Source of the DNA: CBDBGD01 sp965205235
Lineage (GTDB): Bacteria; Chloroflexota; Dehalococcoidia; Lucifugimonadales; UBA1127
DNA: 64,000 nt
Direction: 5' to 3'
NCBI GenBank assembly: GCA_965205235.1
Contig: CBDBGD010000008.1
Location: 265,533 to 329,532 of the forward strand
Within the stretch, counting starts at the first letter, position 1; each line of letters starts with the position of its first letter. The position numbers and the translations under genes were made by a program. The notes under the pieces were generated by a model. It saw only the letters and a list, made by a program, of their open reading frames with translations. It made no database searches and was not told the DNA's origin. Below, in pieces: positions 17,154-25,054 of the stretch.

Positions 17154-18248
17154 ATGACGACGACCGATACCAGCAGGGCGGAGGTCTTCTCCCGCCCTGC
17201 CGCACAGATCAACGGGGACGGCGATCTCCTGGTCCGGGCCTCGTCGGCCCTGGGCTGCCGCCGCGCTCTCTGGTACTCGGCGACGGGCTACGAGCCCACG
17301 CATCCACCAAGCGAGGAGTCGCTGACGGCGATGGAGGCGGGCAACGCCTTGGAGCCCGTGGTGGTGCGGGCGATGGAGCGGGCGGGCTGGAAAGTGGACG
17401 CCGCCAACCCCCAGGATCCCCAGCAGGTGGCCGTGCGGGTCGGCCCCAACCTGCTGGTGACCGGCCACCCGGACGGCACGGTACGGATTCCTCTACCCGA
17501 GGACGAGGCCCCGCCGCAGCCGTTCCTCTTCGAGGGCGAGCCAGACAGCCCCGCCTACGGCGACCCGATGGTGGTCGAGATCAAGAGCAGGGGGCCGGAG
17601 GCGTTCCGCCGCTGGCAGACGCTGGGAGCGGAGCGCAGCCATCCGGGGGCGGTGGCCCAGGCCGCCCTCTACACCCTCGGCGAGTTCGGGGAGATGCGGC
17701 CCGCCGTGATCGCCACGATGGACACGGGCAACCGCACCTGGGACTGGGAGCGGATTCCCGCCGACCGGCTGGAGAGGGCCATCCAGGACGCCTGCGAGTG
17801 GCTCGGCGAGCTCTCGGCGCACCACACACGGAACGGGCCCGACCCCGACGCTCTGCCGGAACGGGACTTCACCGCCACAAGCTGGCAATGCCGGTCCTGC
17901 CCGTTCCTCGACATCTGCCTACCGGGGATGGAGGAGCCGGGCGATGAGACCGACGACGATGGAAAGGAGGTGACGGGACAGGAGGCGCGGGAGGCGGTGG
18001 CGGCCTACGCGGAAGCGCAGGAGTCCGTGAGGGCACCTGAGAAGGCCAAGCGGGCCGCCCTGGACACCCTGAAGGCGTGGATGCGCCGCCAGGGGGACAC
18101 GAAGGCGACCGTCGGCGGAAAGACGGTCAGCCTCGTGCGGACGACACGGTACTCGACGAACTACCGGCGGCTCAACGAGCTCCTCGACCCGGAGGTCCGG
18201 GCCGACGTGGTTACCGAGAGCGAGTCGGAGTACGTGCGGGTCAGCTAG
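17154..18248 (+). CDS. Cas4/RecB-like PD-(D/E)XK nuclease with Fe-S cysteines
   Basis: A 364-aa nuclease. The PD-(D/E)XK core is visible: E67 in GNALEP, D107 in TGHPDG, and E142/K144 in VVEIKSR. Four cysteines have the Cas4/AddB arrangement: C35 near the N-terminus and C246-x2-C249-x5-C255 near the end of the core, predicting a 4Fe-4S cluster. A charged helical C-terminal extension (residues about 265-364) follows. Related exonucleases generate 3' overhangs for annealases such as the Rad52-type protein two genes upstream. ATG with AAGGAGG. No cas1 or CRISPR array is nearby, so it is not a CRISPR adaptation gene here. Confidence 0.8.
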   Translation: MTTTDTSRAEVFSRPAAQINGDGDLLVRASSALGCRRALWYSATGYEPTHPPSEESLTAMEAGNALEPVVVRAMERAGWKVDAANPQDPQQVAVRVGPNLLVTGHPDGTVRIPLPEDEAPPQPFLFEGEPDSPAYGDPMVVEIKSRGPEAFRRWQTLGAERSHPGAVAQAALYTLGEFGEMRPAVIATMDTGNRTWDWERIPADRLERAIQDACEWLGELSAHHTRNGPDPDALPERDFTATSWQCRSCPFLDICLPGMEEPGDETDDDGKEVTGQEAREAVAAYAEAQESVRAPEKAKRAALDTLKAWMRRQGDTKATVGGKTVSLVRTTRYSTNYRRLNELLDPEVRADVVTESESEYVRVS

Positions 18249-18275
18249 GACGCTCTCCGGCGGGAGCGCAGGACG

Positions 18276-18302
18276 GGCTCTCCCTCCACGGGAGACGGCC
18301 CC
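18276..18302 (+). terminator. intergenic hairpin after Cas4-like nuclease gene
   Basis: TCTCCC (18279-18284) pairs with GGGAGA (18290-18295) across a five-base loop, and flanking GGGC/GCCC can extend the stem past a two-base bulge. It lies just after the stop and about 35 bases before the next gene's Shine-Dalgarno. Confidence 0.4.
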
Positions 18303-18338
18303 GCGGAGTCTCAACAACCTCACTGGAAAGGAGGATAC

Positions 18339-18695
18339 ATGAGGAGGTTCGCTCGAAAGACCATTCGGCGGCTGCCTCCAACCGCCCGCGAGATCGCGCG
18401 GCTGGCCAACGACCTGGCCTCGGTGCAGACCCGCCTGTCGAACCGCGTCGAGGTCCTGGCGAGCACGGAGATGATGGCCAAGGCCTCCCTCCGCATCGAC
18501 TGCACCAACGGGGCGCACGCCAACGTGATAAACGCCGCGCTGACCTACTTCAAGGCGGTGGACAACCCGAAGGCGCACGCCGGCGAGGCGGTGGACGCCC
18601 TGGCCTGGCTCCGGGGCGCGGTCGAGCCGTTCGACCCGGACAGGCTGTTCGAGGACGACGAGGGGCCGAAGCCCCAGGACTTCGCGTTCAGCTAG
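18339..18695 (+). CDS. small helical hypothetical protein
   Basis: A 118-aa protein, very basic at the N-terminus (MRRFARKTIRRLPPTAREIA) and acidic at the C-terminus (DPDRLFEDDEGPKPQDF). The middle is predicted mostly helical (LANDLASVQTRLSNRVEVLA). The start is firm: AAAGGAGG seven bases before ATG. No family recognised; its position between the nuclease and SSB genes suggests an accessory DNA-metabolism role. Confidence 0.65.
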   Translation: MRRFARKTIRRLPPTAREIARLANDLASVQTRLSNRVEVLASTEMMAKASLRIDCTNGAHANVINAALTYFKAVDNPKAHAGEAVDALAWLRGAVEPFDPDRLFEDDEGPKPQDFAFS

Positions 18696-18715
18696 ACGCT
18701 CCCGTACGGAAGCGC

Positions 18716-18757
18716 AAGACGGGGCCGACATCCCCCTAAAGGTGACGGCCCCGTCTT
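18716..18757 (+). terminator. intergenic hairpin family, copy 3 (12-bp perfect stem)
   Basis: AAGACGGGGCCG (18716-18727) pairs perfectly with CGGCCCCGTCTT (18746-18757), loop 18 bases, followed by a short T/A-rich stretch TCATCAAAG. It is the strongest member of the family of hairpins in this arm and separates the small helical protein gene from ssb. Confidence 0.6.
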
Positions 18758-18812
18758 CATCAAAGACGGGCGCGGGAAGACCGCGCCACATCCACTGAGG
18801 AGGATACGAAAG

Positions 18813-19175
18813 ATGGCACGCACAATCAACAAGGTAGAGCTCCTGGGCCGGGTCGGGACCGACCCTGAGATGCAGTACACGCCGAACGGCACCGCCGTCA
18901 CCAAGCTGCGGCTGGCGACGGACCGCTACCGCAAGGACGCCGAGCCCGAGACCGACTGGCACAACATCGTCGTCTGGGACAAGACCGCTGAGGCGGTGAA
19001 CCAGTACGTCTCCAAGGGCCAGCGGGTCTACGTCGCCGGACGCCTCGTCCAGAACACCTGGCAGACCGATGACGGCCAGCCGCGCAGCCGCACCGAGATC
19101 CACGCCTCCGAGGTCGTGTTCCTTGACGGCAACGGCAACGGCGCGAGGCAGGCGGAGGGTCCCTCCCCGTTCTAG
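18813..19175 (+). CDS. ssb: single-stranded DNA-binding protein
   Basis: A 120-aa SSB with a single OB fold covering residues 1-105: NKVELLGRVGTDPEMQYTPN at the N-terminus, the WHNIVVWDKTAE strand, and VYVAGRLVQNTWQ. The C-terminus is short and ends PSPF, a weakened form of the acidic tip that normally recruits partner proteins. The disordered tail is about 15 residues against 50 or more in chromosomal SSBs. ATG with GAGGAGGA upstream. It coats single-stranded DNA during transfer and recombination. Confidence 0.92.
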   Translation: MARTINKVELLGRVGTDPEMQYTPNGTAVTKLRLATDRYRKDAEPETDWHNIVVWDKTAEAVNQYVSKGQRVYVAGRLVQNTWQTDDGQPRSRTEIHASEVVFLDGNGNGARQAEGPSPF

Positions 19176-19229
19176 CCGTTCGCCCGACAACCGACCGACG
19201 ACGCCCGGATCAGACAGGCGCACCTCCAC

Positions 19230-19261
19230 GGGGCCGCCCCCAATCCACAGGGGGCGGCCCC
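19230..19261 (+). terminator. intergenic hairpin family, copy 4 (12-bp perfect stem)
   Basis: GGGGCCGCCCCC (19230-19241) pairs perfectly with GGGGGCGGCCCC (19250-19261) across an eight-base loop, followed by GCCTCTGTTCC. It lies between ssb and the radC-like gene. Confidence 0.58.
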
Positions 19262-19295
19262 GCCTCTGTTCCAACCGATAGGCAAGGAGGCCGAC

Positions 19296-19799
19296 ATGAC
19301 CACCGTCACAGCACAGCACGCCGACACCCTGCTGGACGCCCTGCGGCGCAATCTCGACGTTCTCGGAGAGCTGGCGGTGCGCTACCAGGTGGAGCTGCTG
19401 CCGGAGCGCCCGGATGATCTTCCCACCATCTCCTGCCCACAGGACGTGCATCGCCTCGTCGGGCGTGAGATGTCGCAACTCGCCCAGGAGCAGGTGCGCG
19501 TCCTGCTCCTGAACACTAGGAACGAGGTCGTCGGCCAGCGGGTCATCTACCAGGGGAACGTCAACTCCTCGATCATCCGGCCCGCAGAGGTCCTGCGTCC
19601 CGCCGTCGTCGAGGCCGCCCCCAGCATCATTGTGGCGCACAACCATCCATCCCAAGACCCCACGCCCAGCCAGGATGACATCGCGATCACGAAGGAGTTG
19701 GCGCAGGCGGGCAAGCTCCTGGGCATCGACCTGCTCGACCACGTCGTCATCGGAGGCAACCGCTTCTCCAGCTTCAAAGATAGGCGCCTCTTGCCCTGA
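19296..19799 (+). CDS. radC: RadC-family JAB/MPN metalloprotease-like protein
   Basis: A 167-aa protein with the RadC signature: NTRNEVVGQRVIYQGNVNSS, then the zinc-binding JAMM motif HNHPSQDPTPSQDD (His-x-His-Pro-Ser...Asp), then LLGIDLLDHVVIGG. Mobile elements often carry short RadC proteins lacking the N-terminal HhH domain, as here. Biochemical function in bacteria is unsettled; an association with recombination is known for the family. ATG with AAGGAGG upstream. Confidence 0.88.
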   Translation: MTTVTAQHADTLLDALRRNLDVLGELAVRYQVELLPERPDDLPTISCPQDVHRLVGREMSQLAQEQVRVLLLNTRNEVVGQRVIYQGNVNSSIIRPAEVLRPAVVEAAPSIIVAHNHPSQDPTPSQDDIAITKELAQAGKLLGIDLLDHVVIGGNRFSSFKDRRLLP

Positions 19800-19878
19800 C
19801 GACCCGGGCCGTCAGGCTGTCACGCAGGGGCATCGTCCCCGCGCATCTCCTCAGCACTGCACGACAAGGAGGTGCACC

Positions 19879-20523
19879 ATGCTCGCATCCCACACCGTAC
19901 ACCCCGAGGACCTGTTCACCATCTCGGCGGGCGGGTTCTCGGCCACCGCCGACGCCTTCGCCCGCGACGAGGAGACCGACGGTCTCTGGTTCGTCTCGAT
20001 GGTCGGCTCCCAGACGGCGCTCAAGGCGATCTGGGCGTCGCTGCTCAAGCAGCCCCCTGACACCGCCCACATCATCCGCGGCGCCGACGGGATGGCGCTC
20101 CACGGCGGCTACCAGCGCTGCATCATCCCCTACGAGACCATAGGCACCTGGACGACCAAGATCGCCCGCCTGCCGGCGACCGGCGGGTGGCACGCGCTGG
20201 TCTACACCAAGACCGCCGAGTTCGCCCACGAGAGAGATTCGTTCCTCCTGCTGGCGCAGTCGGCGGAGGAGGCCCCGGCCCTCCATCACCGCTTTCTGGA
20301 CAGGCGCAGCTCTCTGCCTCTCCACGGCTCCTGGGCGGACTGGCTCTGGGAGCGGGGCATCGCCGAGGGGGAGATCGTCCCCCTGCAGTCGGTCGGCGTC
20401 TCCGGCTACCGGTGCTCGCCGAAGGCAGCCAAGCTCCGGGAGGACCTGTCCTACGCCGTGGCGTCGGGGAGGCTCGCGCTGCCGAGGGAGGAGCTCGGGG
20501 CGGCGGTGGGAGCGACGTCATGA
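19879..20523 (+). CDS. hypothetical protein
   Basis: A 214-aa soluble protein starting at an ATG with AAGGAGG at optimal spacing. Visible blocks: SAGGFSATADAFARDEE near the start, a central LVYTKTAEFAHERDSFLLLA, and a C-terminal segment (WADWLWERGIAEGEIVPLQS) that looks like an adaptor or specificity helix. No known domain recognised. The stop region overlaps the next start by four bases (ATGA), so it is coupled to the cysteine-protease-like protein. Confidence 0.62.
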   Translation: MLASHTVHPEDLFTISAGGFSATADAFARDEETDGLWFVSMVGSQTALKAIWASLLKQPPDTAHIIRGADGMALHGGYQRCIIPYETIGTWTTKIARLPATGGWHALVYTKTAEFAHERDSFLLLAQSAEEAPALHHRFLDRRSSLPLHGSWADWLWERGIAEGEIVPLQSVGVSGYRCSPKAAKLREDLSYAVASGRLALPREELGAAVGATS

Positions 20524-21029
20524 TCGGCTACCGTTACGACGACGGGGGCCGAGCGGCGGCGGGATACCGGGGCAAGACGGGTGACTGCGTCGTCCGCGCC
20601 ATCGCCATCTGCGCCCGCGAGGACTACCGAGCCGTCTACATGACGATGGCCGAGAACATGAAGCGCAACGGCTATGCCGCCAGCGGCAACGCCTACGCCA
20701 CACGGGAGCGCAACCGTAAGGCGCCCCGCCGAAAGGGCCAGCTCACCGCCCGGCGCGTCCAGGACCGCGTCCTCCAAGCCTACGGCTTCCGAAGGGTCCA
20801 CCTGCCGGTGGGAGAGCGGCCCACGTACACCGACGCGCACCGCCGGTTCGGTGACTGCATCGTCGGCACCACCAAGCACGTCGCGGCCATCGTGGGCGGC
20901 GCTCTTCGAGACACCTTCGACGGCCGCACCTACCAATGGGACTTCGAGACACGCCAGCGCAAGGCCCAGTCCGTCTGGGTGCGGCCAAAGGCGACGGAAG
21001 ATCAAGCAAGGGAAGGAGAGACGACATGA
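20520..21029 (+). CDS. cysteine-peptidase-like phage-type protein
   Basis: A 169-aa protein with the motif GDCVVRAIAIC near residue 22, followed much later by GTTKHVAAIVGGALRDTFDG. This Cys...His arrangement, with Gly-Asp-Cys before a buried helix and Lys-His-Val-Ala before a beta hairpin, is found in small phage and plasmid proteins thought to have a papain/C39-like fold; the annotation is from memory. The middle is strongly basic (RNRKAPRRKGQLTARR). It overlaps genes on both sides by four bases (ATGA), so all three are coupled. Confidence 0.6.
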   Translation: MIGYRYDDGGRAAAGYRGKTGDCVVRAIAICAREDYRAVYMTMAENMKRNGYAASGNAYATRERNRKAPRRKGQLTARRVQDRVLQAYGFRRVHLPVGERPTYTDAHRRFGDCIVGTTKHVAAIVGGALRDTFDGRTYQWDFETRQRKAQSVWVRPKATEDQAREGETT

Positions 21030-22075
21030 GACTGGCTGCACAGGCGAAGGGCGGCTACTACCCGACTCCCGAGCGGGTGGTCGACCTGATCGCCCAGCTG
21101 ATTCACACACCCTCCGGCTACTACTACCGGGAGCGGGAGACGGTGCGCATCCTCGACCCCTGCTGCGGCGCCGGGGACGCCCTTCAGAGGCTGGCGGAGA
21201 ACCTCGACCGGCCCAACTCGGTGACCATCGAGACCTACGGCGTCGAGCTGCACAAAGATCGGGCGGAGGAGGCCGAAGGGCGGCTGCATCGCACCCTGGC
21301 CTCGGACCTGTTCGCCACGTCGATTGCCAACGGGGCCTTCGGCCTCCTCCTGCTCAACCCACCCTACGACTACGACTCGGAGGACAAGCGGACGGAGCAC
21401 GCCTTCCTGACGCACTGCACGCGCTACCTGGCCGAGAGCGGCCTGCTGGTCTTCATCGTCCCCAGGCAGCGTCTCGCGGTATCGGCCCGCTACCTATCCA
21501 CCCACTACGGGCGAATGCAGTGCTGGGCGTTCCCCAACCCGGAGCGGGAGGTCTTCGATCAGGTGGTCCTGATGGGCTACCGCAAGGAAGACCCCATCCC
21601 AGACCCTCACGCCGAGAGCATGGTCATCGAGTGGTCGATAGGGGAGCCGGAGCCGCTGCGCTCCCGGCGCGACTCCTACTCCTACGGGGAGTACACCCCG
21701 GCCACGTCGCCGCTGGGCGACGTGCTGTTCACCACCCGCACCGTCGACCCAGTCGCCGCGGCCACGGAGGCCAGACGATCGGGGCTGTGGACGAACACGG
21801 ACATCACCGACAGCCTCTGGCCCGCCGGCGATGCCCGCACCCGCCCGCTGATGCCCCTCAGACGGGGGCACATCGCCATGCTGGTGGCGGCGGGGTTCCT
21901 CAACAACCTCGTCCTCGAAGGCGACGGGCGGCGCATCCTCGTTAAGGGGCGGACAAGCAAGGAGATGGAGCTTGTGGAGGACAGCCCTGAGAAGGAGGTC
22001 CACCGCGAGAAGCTCAAGACCACGGTGGTCGCCCTCGACCTGGACGATGGCGGGATCGAGGACATCGCCGCCTAG
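21026..22075 (+). CDS. DUF6094-like SAM-dependent DNA methyltransferase
   Basis: A 349-aa methyltransferase. N-terminal GGYYPTPERVVDLIAQ is followed by the SAM-binding motif LDPCCGAGDAL (about residue 48) and the catalytic NPPYDYD motif (about residue 113), which indicates N6-adenine or N4-cytosine methylation. The C-terminal third has an unknown domain (MPLRRGHIAMLVAAGFLNN). There is no cognate restriction gene, so it is probably an orphan enzyme that protects the element or marks DNA. ATG with GGAAGGAG, overlapping the preceding stop by four bases. Confidence 0.8.
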   Translation: MRLAAQAKGGYYPTPERVVDLIAQLIHTPSGYYYRERETVRILDPCCGAGDALQRLAENLDRPNSVTIETYGVELHKDRAEEAEGRLHRTLASDLFATSIANGAFGLLLLNPPYDYDSEDKRTEHAFLTHCTRYLAESGLLVFIVPRQRLAVSARYLSTHYGRMQCWAFPNPEREVFDQVVLMGYRKEDPIPDPHAESMVIEWSIGEPEPLRSRRDSYSYGEYTPATSPLGDVLFTTRTVDPVAAATEARRSGLWTNTDITDSLWPAGDARTRPLMPLRRGHIAMLVAAGFLNNLVLEGDGRRILVKGRTSKEMELVEDSPEKEVHREKLKTTVVALDLDDGGIEDIAA

Positions 22076-22125
22076 CCCGGACGCCACCCGACACACACAC
22101 CCTCTACAGGGAAAGGAGAAGGAAG

Positions 22126-22341
22126 ATGCAGACGCAGACCATCATGGTCCTCGAACCCTGCTCGCTTTGCGGGCAACCCATCGCTCCCGGCGAGCCCGCG
22201 ATGCAGACCGCCTCGGTGGACCTGGACGAGTACAGCAGGGTCGTGTCCTCGCCGGTGAAGTCCTACCACCTCAGCGGGCGCTGCTATGAGGACCACAGGG
22301 CCGCCGAGAAGGCCCGCAGGGAGTCACTGCTCACCGCATAG
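22126..22341 (+). CDS. small zinc-ribbon-like protein
   Basis: A 71-aa protein with a CSLCGQPIAPGE treble-clef-like knuckle near the N-terminus and a second possible ligand set HLSGRCYEDH about 35 residues later, so one zinc may be bound by Cys-x2-Cys plus His/Cys. ATG with AAAGGAGAAGGAAG. Function unknown; small zinc-knuckle proteins are frequent in phage-like operons. Confidence 0.6.
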   Translation: MQTQTIMVLEPCSLCGQPIAPGEPAMQTASVDLDEYSRVVSSPVKSYHLSGRCYEDHRAAEKARRESLLTA

Positions 22342-22343
22342 AA

Positions 22344-22359
22344 GGCCCCGCCTGGGGCC
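22344..22359 (+). terminator. short GC hairpin after zinc-ribbon gene
   Basis: GGCCCC (22344-22349) pairs with GGGGCC (22354-22359) across a four-base loop immediately after the stop codon. It is a shorter relative of the GGGGCCG/CGGCCCC hairpins in this arm. Confidence 0.35.
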
Positions 22360-22429
22360 GCGAAACGAGGCCCCGTGGACGGGAAGCGTCGAAGACTGAG
22401 ACCAATCGGAAATACTGCCGAAAGACAAA

Positions 22430-22488
22430 TGGAGAGGGCGCCCCGCGGGCGCTCCTATGGGGGCCCTTGAAAGGGGGCGCCCTCTCCA
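22430..22488. repeat. 15-bp perfect inverted repeat before helicase gene
   Basis: TGGAGAGGGCGCCCC (22430-22444) and GGGGCGCCCTCTCCA (22474-22488) are perfect complements separated by 29 bases. The left arm itself contains the palindrome GGGCGCCC. It could act as a terminator for upstream transcripts, an operator, or an RNA leader structure controlling the helicase gene 90 bases downstream. Confidence 0.6.
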
Positions 22489-22578
22489 CTCCTTTCCAGG
22501 GGGTGGGGGGAGGTGTGCCTATCGCTAGGCGCTCCCCAGGGGTTCCGCGGCGTGTACCTCCTGAAAGGAGACGCCGAC

Positions 22579-24948
22579 ATGAACCTCGGAGAGTTCATCG
22601 ACAAGTTCAAGGAGGCCATCGCCCGGCGGGTGGTGGAGTCCTACCCGCCGCTCTACCGCCCCTCGGAGAACGGCGGGATTCTGCCTCGCCTGCTCCGCAG
22701 GCCCCTGGGGGCGCAGGCCGACGCCATCAAGGGCGCGGCCCTCTCCCTCGAAGCCCACCGGGGCACAACGGTCGTGGGAGAGATGGGCACCGGCAAGACC
22801 TTTATCGGAGCGGCCGCCGCGCACATGGCGGGCTTCAAGCGGGTGCTAGTGCTCTGCCCGCCGCACCTGGTTCCCAAGTGGAAGCGCGAGGTAGAGATGA
22901 CGGTTCCCGGCGCACGGGCCGTCATCGTCACGTCTATCACCGACCTGGAGCGGCTGCGCATCTCGGTCGGCACCGGCCCGCTGTTCGCGGTGATGAGCCG
23001 GGAGCGGGCCAAGCTGTCCTACCGCTGGATGCCCGCCGTCATACACCGGTGGGCCACCTCCAGGGGCAGGCTCATACGGGAGGAGGAGACGGGCGAGGCG
23101 TTCAGGGTCCCCTGCTGCCCCACCTGCACGGCGCAGATCGTCGATAAGGACGGCGTGCCGCTCACGGACAAGGACCTGAGCCGCCGCAAGCACACCTGCG
23201 ACTTCTGCGGTGCTCCCCTGTGGCAGGCGGACAGGTCGGGCCCGGCCCGCTACCCGCTGGCCGACTACGTAAAGCACCGGATGAAGGGCTTCTTCGACCT
23301 GCTGGTCGGAGACGAGGTCCACGAGTACAAGTCTCGCGGCTCGGCCCAGGGCATCGCCGCCGGCACCCTCGCGGAAGCCTGCGGCAAGTCCCTGAGCCTG
23401 ACGGGGACCATGATGGGCGGGTACAGCTCGACGCTCTTCCATCTCCTCTACCGGTTCTCACCGGAGATACGGAGGGAGTTCGGGCGCTCCGACGAGCACC
23501 GCTGGATACAGCGGTACGGCTTCGAGGAGGTCTCCATCGGCAAGGACGACGACGACGCCCTGGAGGACGGGCGCAACAGCAGAAGGCGCAGCTACCGGAA
23601 GGTGGTCAGGGAGAAGCCGGGGCTGGTGCCCTCGGCGTTGTTCCACATCATCGGGAACACCATCTTCCTCAAACTGGCCGACGTCGCCTCGGGGCTGCCG
23701 GACTACGACGAGCAGATCCTCCTGTCCTCGATGGACTCGGAGGAGGACGCCACCGGCTACTCCCAGCGCAGCGCCTACAACCACGTGTTCGCGGAGCTGA
23801 AGGCGGAGCTGTCCAAGGCCCTGAAGAGCGGCTCGAAGCGGCTGCTGGCGACCTACCTGCAGACCCTGCTGGCCTACCCGGACGGCTGCACAAGGGGCGA
23901 GACGGTCTTCGACCCCAGGTCGGGGGACATCATCGTCGCGGTGCCTCCCCTCTCGGAGGAGAAGCTCTACCCGAAGGAGAAGGCCCTGGTCGACCTGGTG
24001 GCGGCGGAGCGCATGGCGGGACGCAGGGTCCTGGTCTACGCCACCCACACGGGGACGCGGGACATAACCGGGCGGATGGATGACATCCTCACCCGGCACG
24101 GCTTCCGGGTGGCGGTGATGAAGGCCGACGCCGTGGCCCCTAAACGCCGGGAGGCGTGGGTGGCCGACAAGGTCAAGCAGGGCATCGACGTGATGATCTG
24201 CCATCCCCGGCTGGTTCAGACCGGCCTGGACCTGATCGACTTCCCAACCTTGGTCTGGTTCGAGACGGATTACAGTGTATATGTGTCAAGGCAGGCGTCC
24301 CGCCGGTCCTGGCGCATCGGGCAGACGCGCCCGGTCAAGGTGGTGTTCATGTCCTACCGGAACACCCTTCAGGCGGACGCCCTCAAGCTGGTGGCGAAGA
24401 AGCTGCAAAGCTCCCTCGCCGTCGAGGGCGAGCTGCCGGACGACGGGCTCGCCGCCTATGGCGACGACGGCGACGACCTGATGATGGCGCTGGCCCGGAA
24501 GATCGTCAGCGGCGACGAGGAAGAGGCCGACGAAGAGTCGATGGAGGAGGTCTTCGCCCAGGCCAGGGACGCCGAGGCTGCCGCCGAGGAGCTGCTGGTG
24601 GACGACGACTGGAAACCGGTGGAGGTCGAGCCGGAGGCCGTAACGGTCAATGGCAATGGCAACGGTCACGGGGCCGACCTGTTCGGGCCGACGGTCGAGC
24701 TTGTCCCGGCCAACGGTCACGCAACCAACGGTAACGGGGCCAACAGCCTGCCCCGTACTGGATACGGGGGCCACCACGACGAGGAACCGGAGCCGCAGCG
24801 GTCGCTGTTCTCCTGGGCCGAGTTCATGGCCGAGGAGCCGGTCAGGCCCAAGCGCCGCAACGGGAAGCCCCAGCCCGCCACCCTCTCGATGTTCGAGTGG
24901 GCGATGGAGCAGGAGCGCGAGGCCGAGCCGGTCGGGGCCGGACGCTAG
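22579..24948 (+). CDS. SNF2-type DNA helicase/translocase with zinc insert
   Basis: A 789-aa superfamily 2 ATPase. Walker A GEMGTGKT (K73), motif II DEVH (D245-H248), and the C-terminal helicase domain with LVQTGLDLID and motif VI RRSWRIGQTRP near residue 575, which is the SNF2 form. Between the first motifs lies an insert with CCPTC and CDFC (residues about 178-215), probably a zinc ribbon. A low-complexity linker rich in Asn-Gly precedes a C-terminal tail with repeated SLFSWAEFMAEE / TLSMFEWAMEQE blocks that may bind a partner. ATG with AAAGGAGA; a longer in-frame start at 22513 is less likely. Confidence 0.85.
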   Translation: MNLGEFIDKFKEAIARRVVESYPPLYRPSENGGILPRLLRRPLGAQADAIKGAALSLEAHRGTTVVGEMGTGKTFIGAAAAHMAGFKRVLVLCPPHLVPKWKREVEMTVPGARAVIVTSITDLERLRISVGTGPLFAVMSRERAKLSYRWMPAVIHRWATSRGRLIREEETGEAFRVPCCPTCTAQIVDKDGVPLTDKDLSRRKHTCDFCGAPLWQADRSGPARYPLADYVKHRMKGFFDLLVGDEVHEYKSRGSAQGIAAGTLAEACGKSLSLTGTMMGGYSSTLFHLLYRFSPEIRREFGRSDEHRWIQRYGFEEVSIGKDDDDALEDGRNSRRRSYRKVVREKPGLVPSALFHIIGNTIFLKLADVASGLPDYDEQILLSSMDSEEDATGYSQRSAYNHVFAELKAELSKALKSGSKRLLATYLQTLLAYPDGCTRGETVFDPRSGDIIVAVPPLSEEKLYPKEKALVDLVAAERMAGRRVLVYATHTGTRDITGRMDDILTRHGFRVAVMKADAVAPKRREAWVADKVKQGIDVMICHPRLVQTGLDLIDFPTLVWFETDYSVYVSRQASRRSWRIGQTRPVKVVFMSYRNTLQADALKLVAKKLQSSLAVEGELPDDGLAAYGDDGDDLMMALARKIVSGDEEEADEESMEEVFAQARDAEAAAEELLVDDDWKPVEVEPEAVTVNGNGNGHGADLFGPTVELVPANGHATNGNGANSLPRTGYGGHHDEEPEPQRSLFSWAEFMAEEPVRPKRRNGKPQPATLSMFEWAMEQEREAEPVGAGR

Positions 24949-24958
24949 CAGGAAGGAT

Positions 24959-25004
24959 GCGGGGGAGGACATCACGCCAATGGACGGCGGTGTCCTCCCC
25001 CTGC
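24959..25004. terminator. convergent terminator hairpin
   Basis: GGGGGAGGACA (24961-24971) pairs perfectly with TGTCCTCCCCC (24991-25001), and GC-rich flanks can extend the stem. It separates the plus-strand helicase gene from the minus-strand HTH gene and may stop transcripts from both sides. Confidence 0.6.
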
Positions 25005-25005
25005 G

Positions 25006-25052
25006 GCCATCCATGTATGCCGCCTTTCTTGCGTTTCCGGCAACCCGCGCCG
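25006..25052. repeat. imperfect direct repeat, copy A
   Basis: Shares CATCCATGT, GCxxTTTCTTG and CAACCCGCGCCG, in the same order and orientation, with copy B at 25413-25455. Each copy lies just downstream of a minus-strand stop codon (HTH gene and surface-protein locus). It may be a dispersed repeat of the genome or a duplication scar. Confidence 0.45.
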
Positions 25053-25054
25053 CC

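Noticed and set aside
17154..18248. CRISPR adaptation Cas4
   Set aside because: No cas1, cas2 or array nearby; the neighbours (Rad52, SSB, RadC) point to a recombination role.
17919..19742. 607-codon minus-strand open frame
   Set aside because: Antisense to the Cas4-like, ssb and radC genes; no start signal and no recognisable domain.
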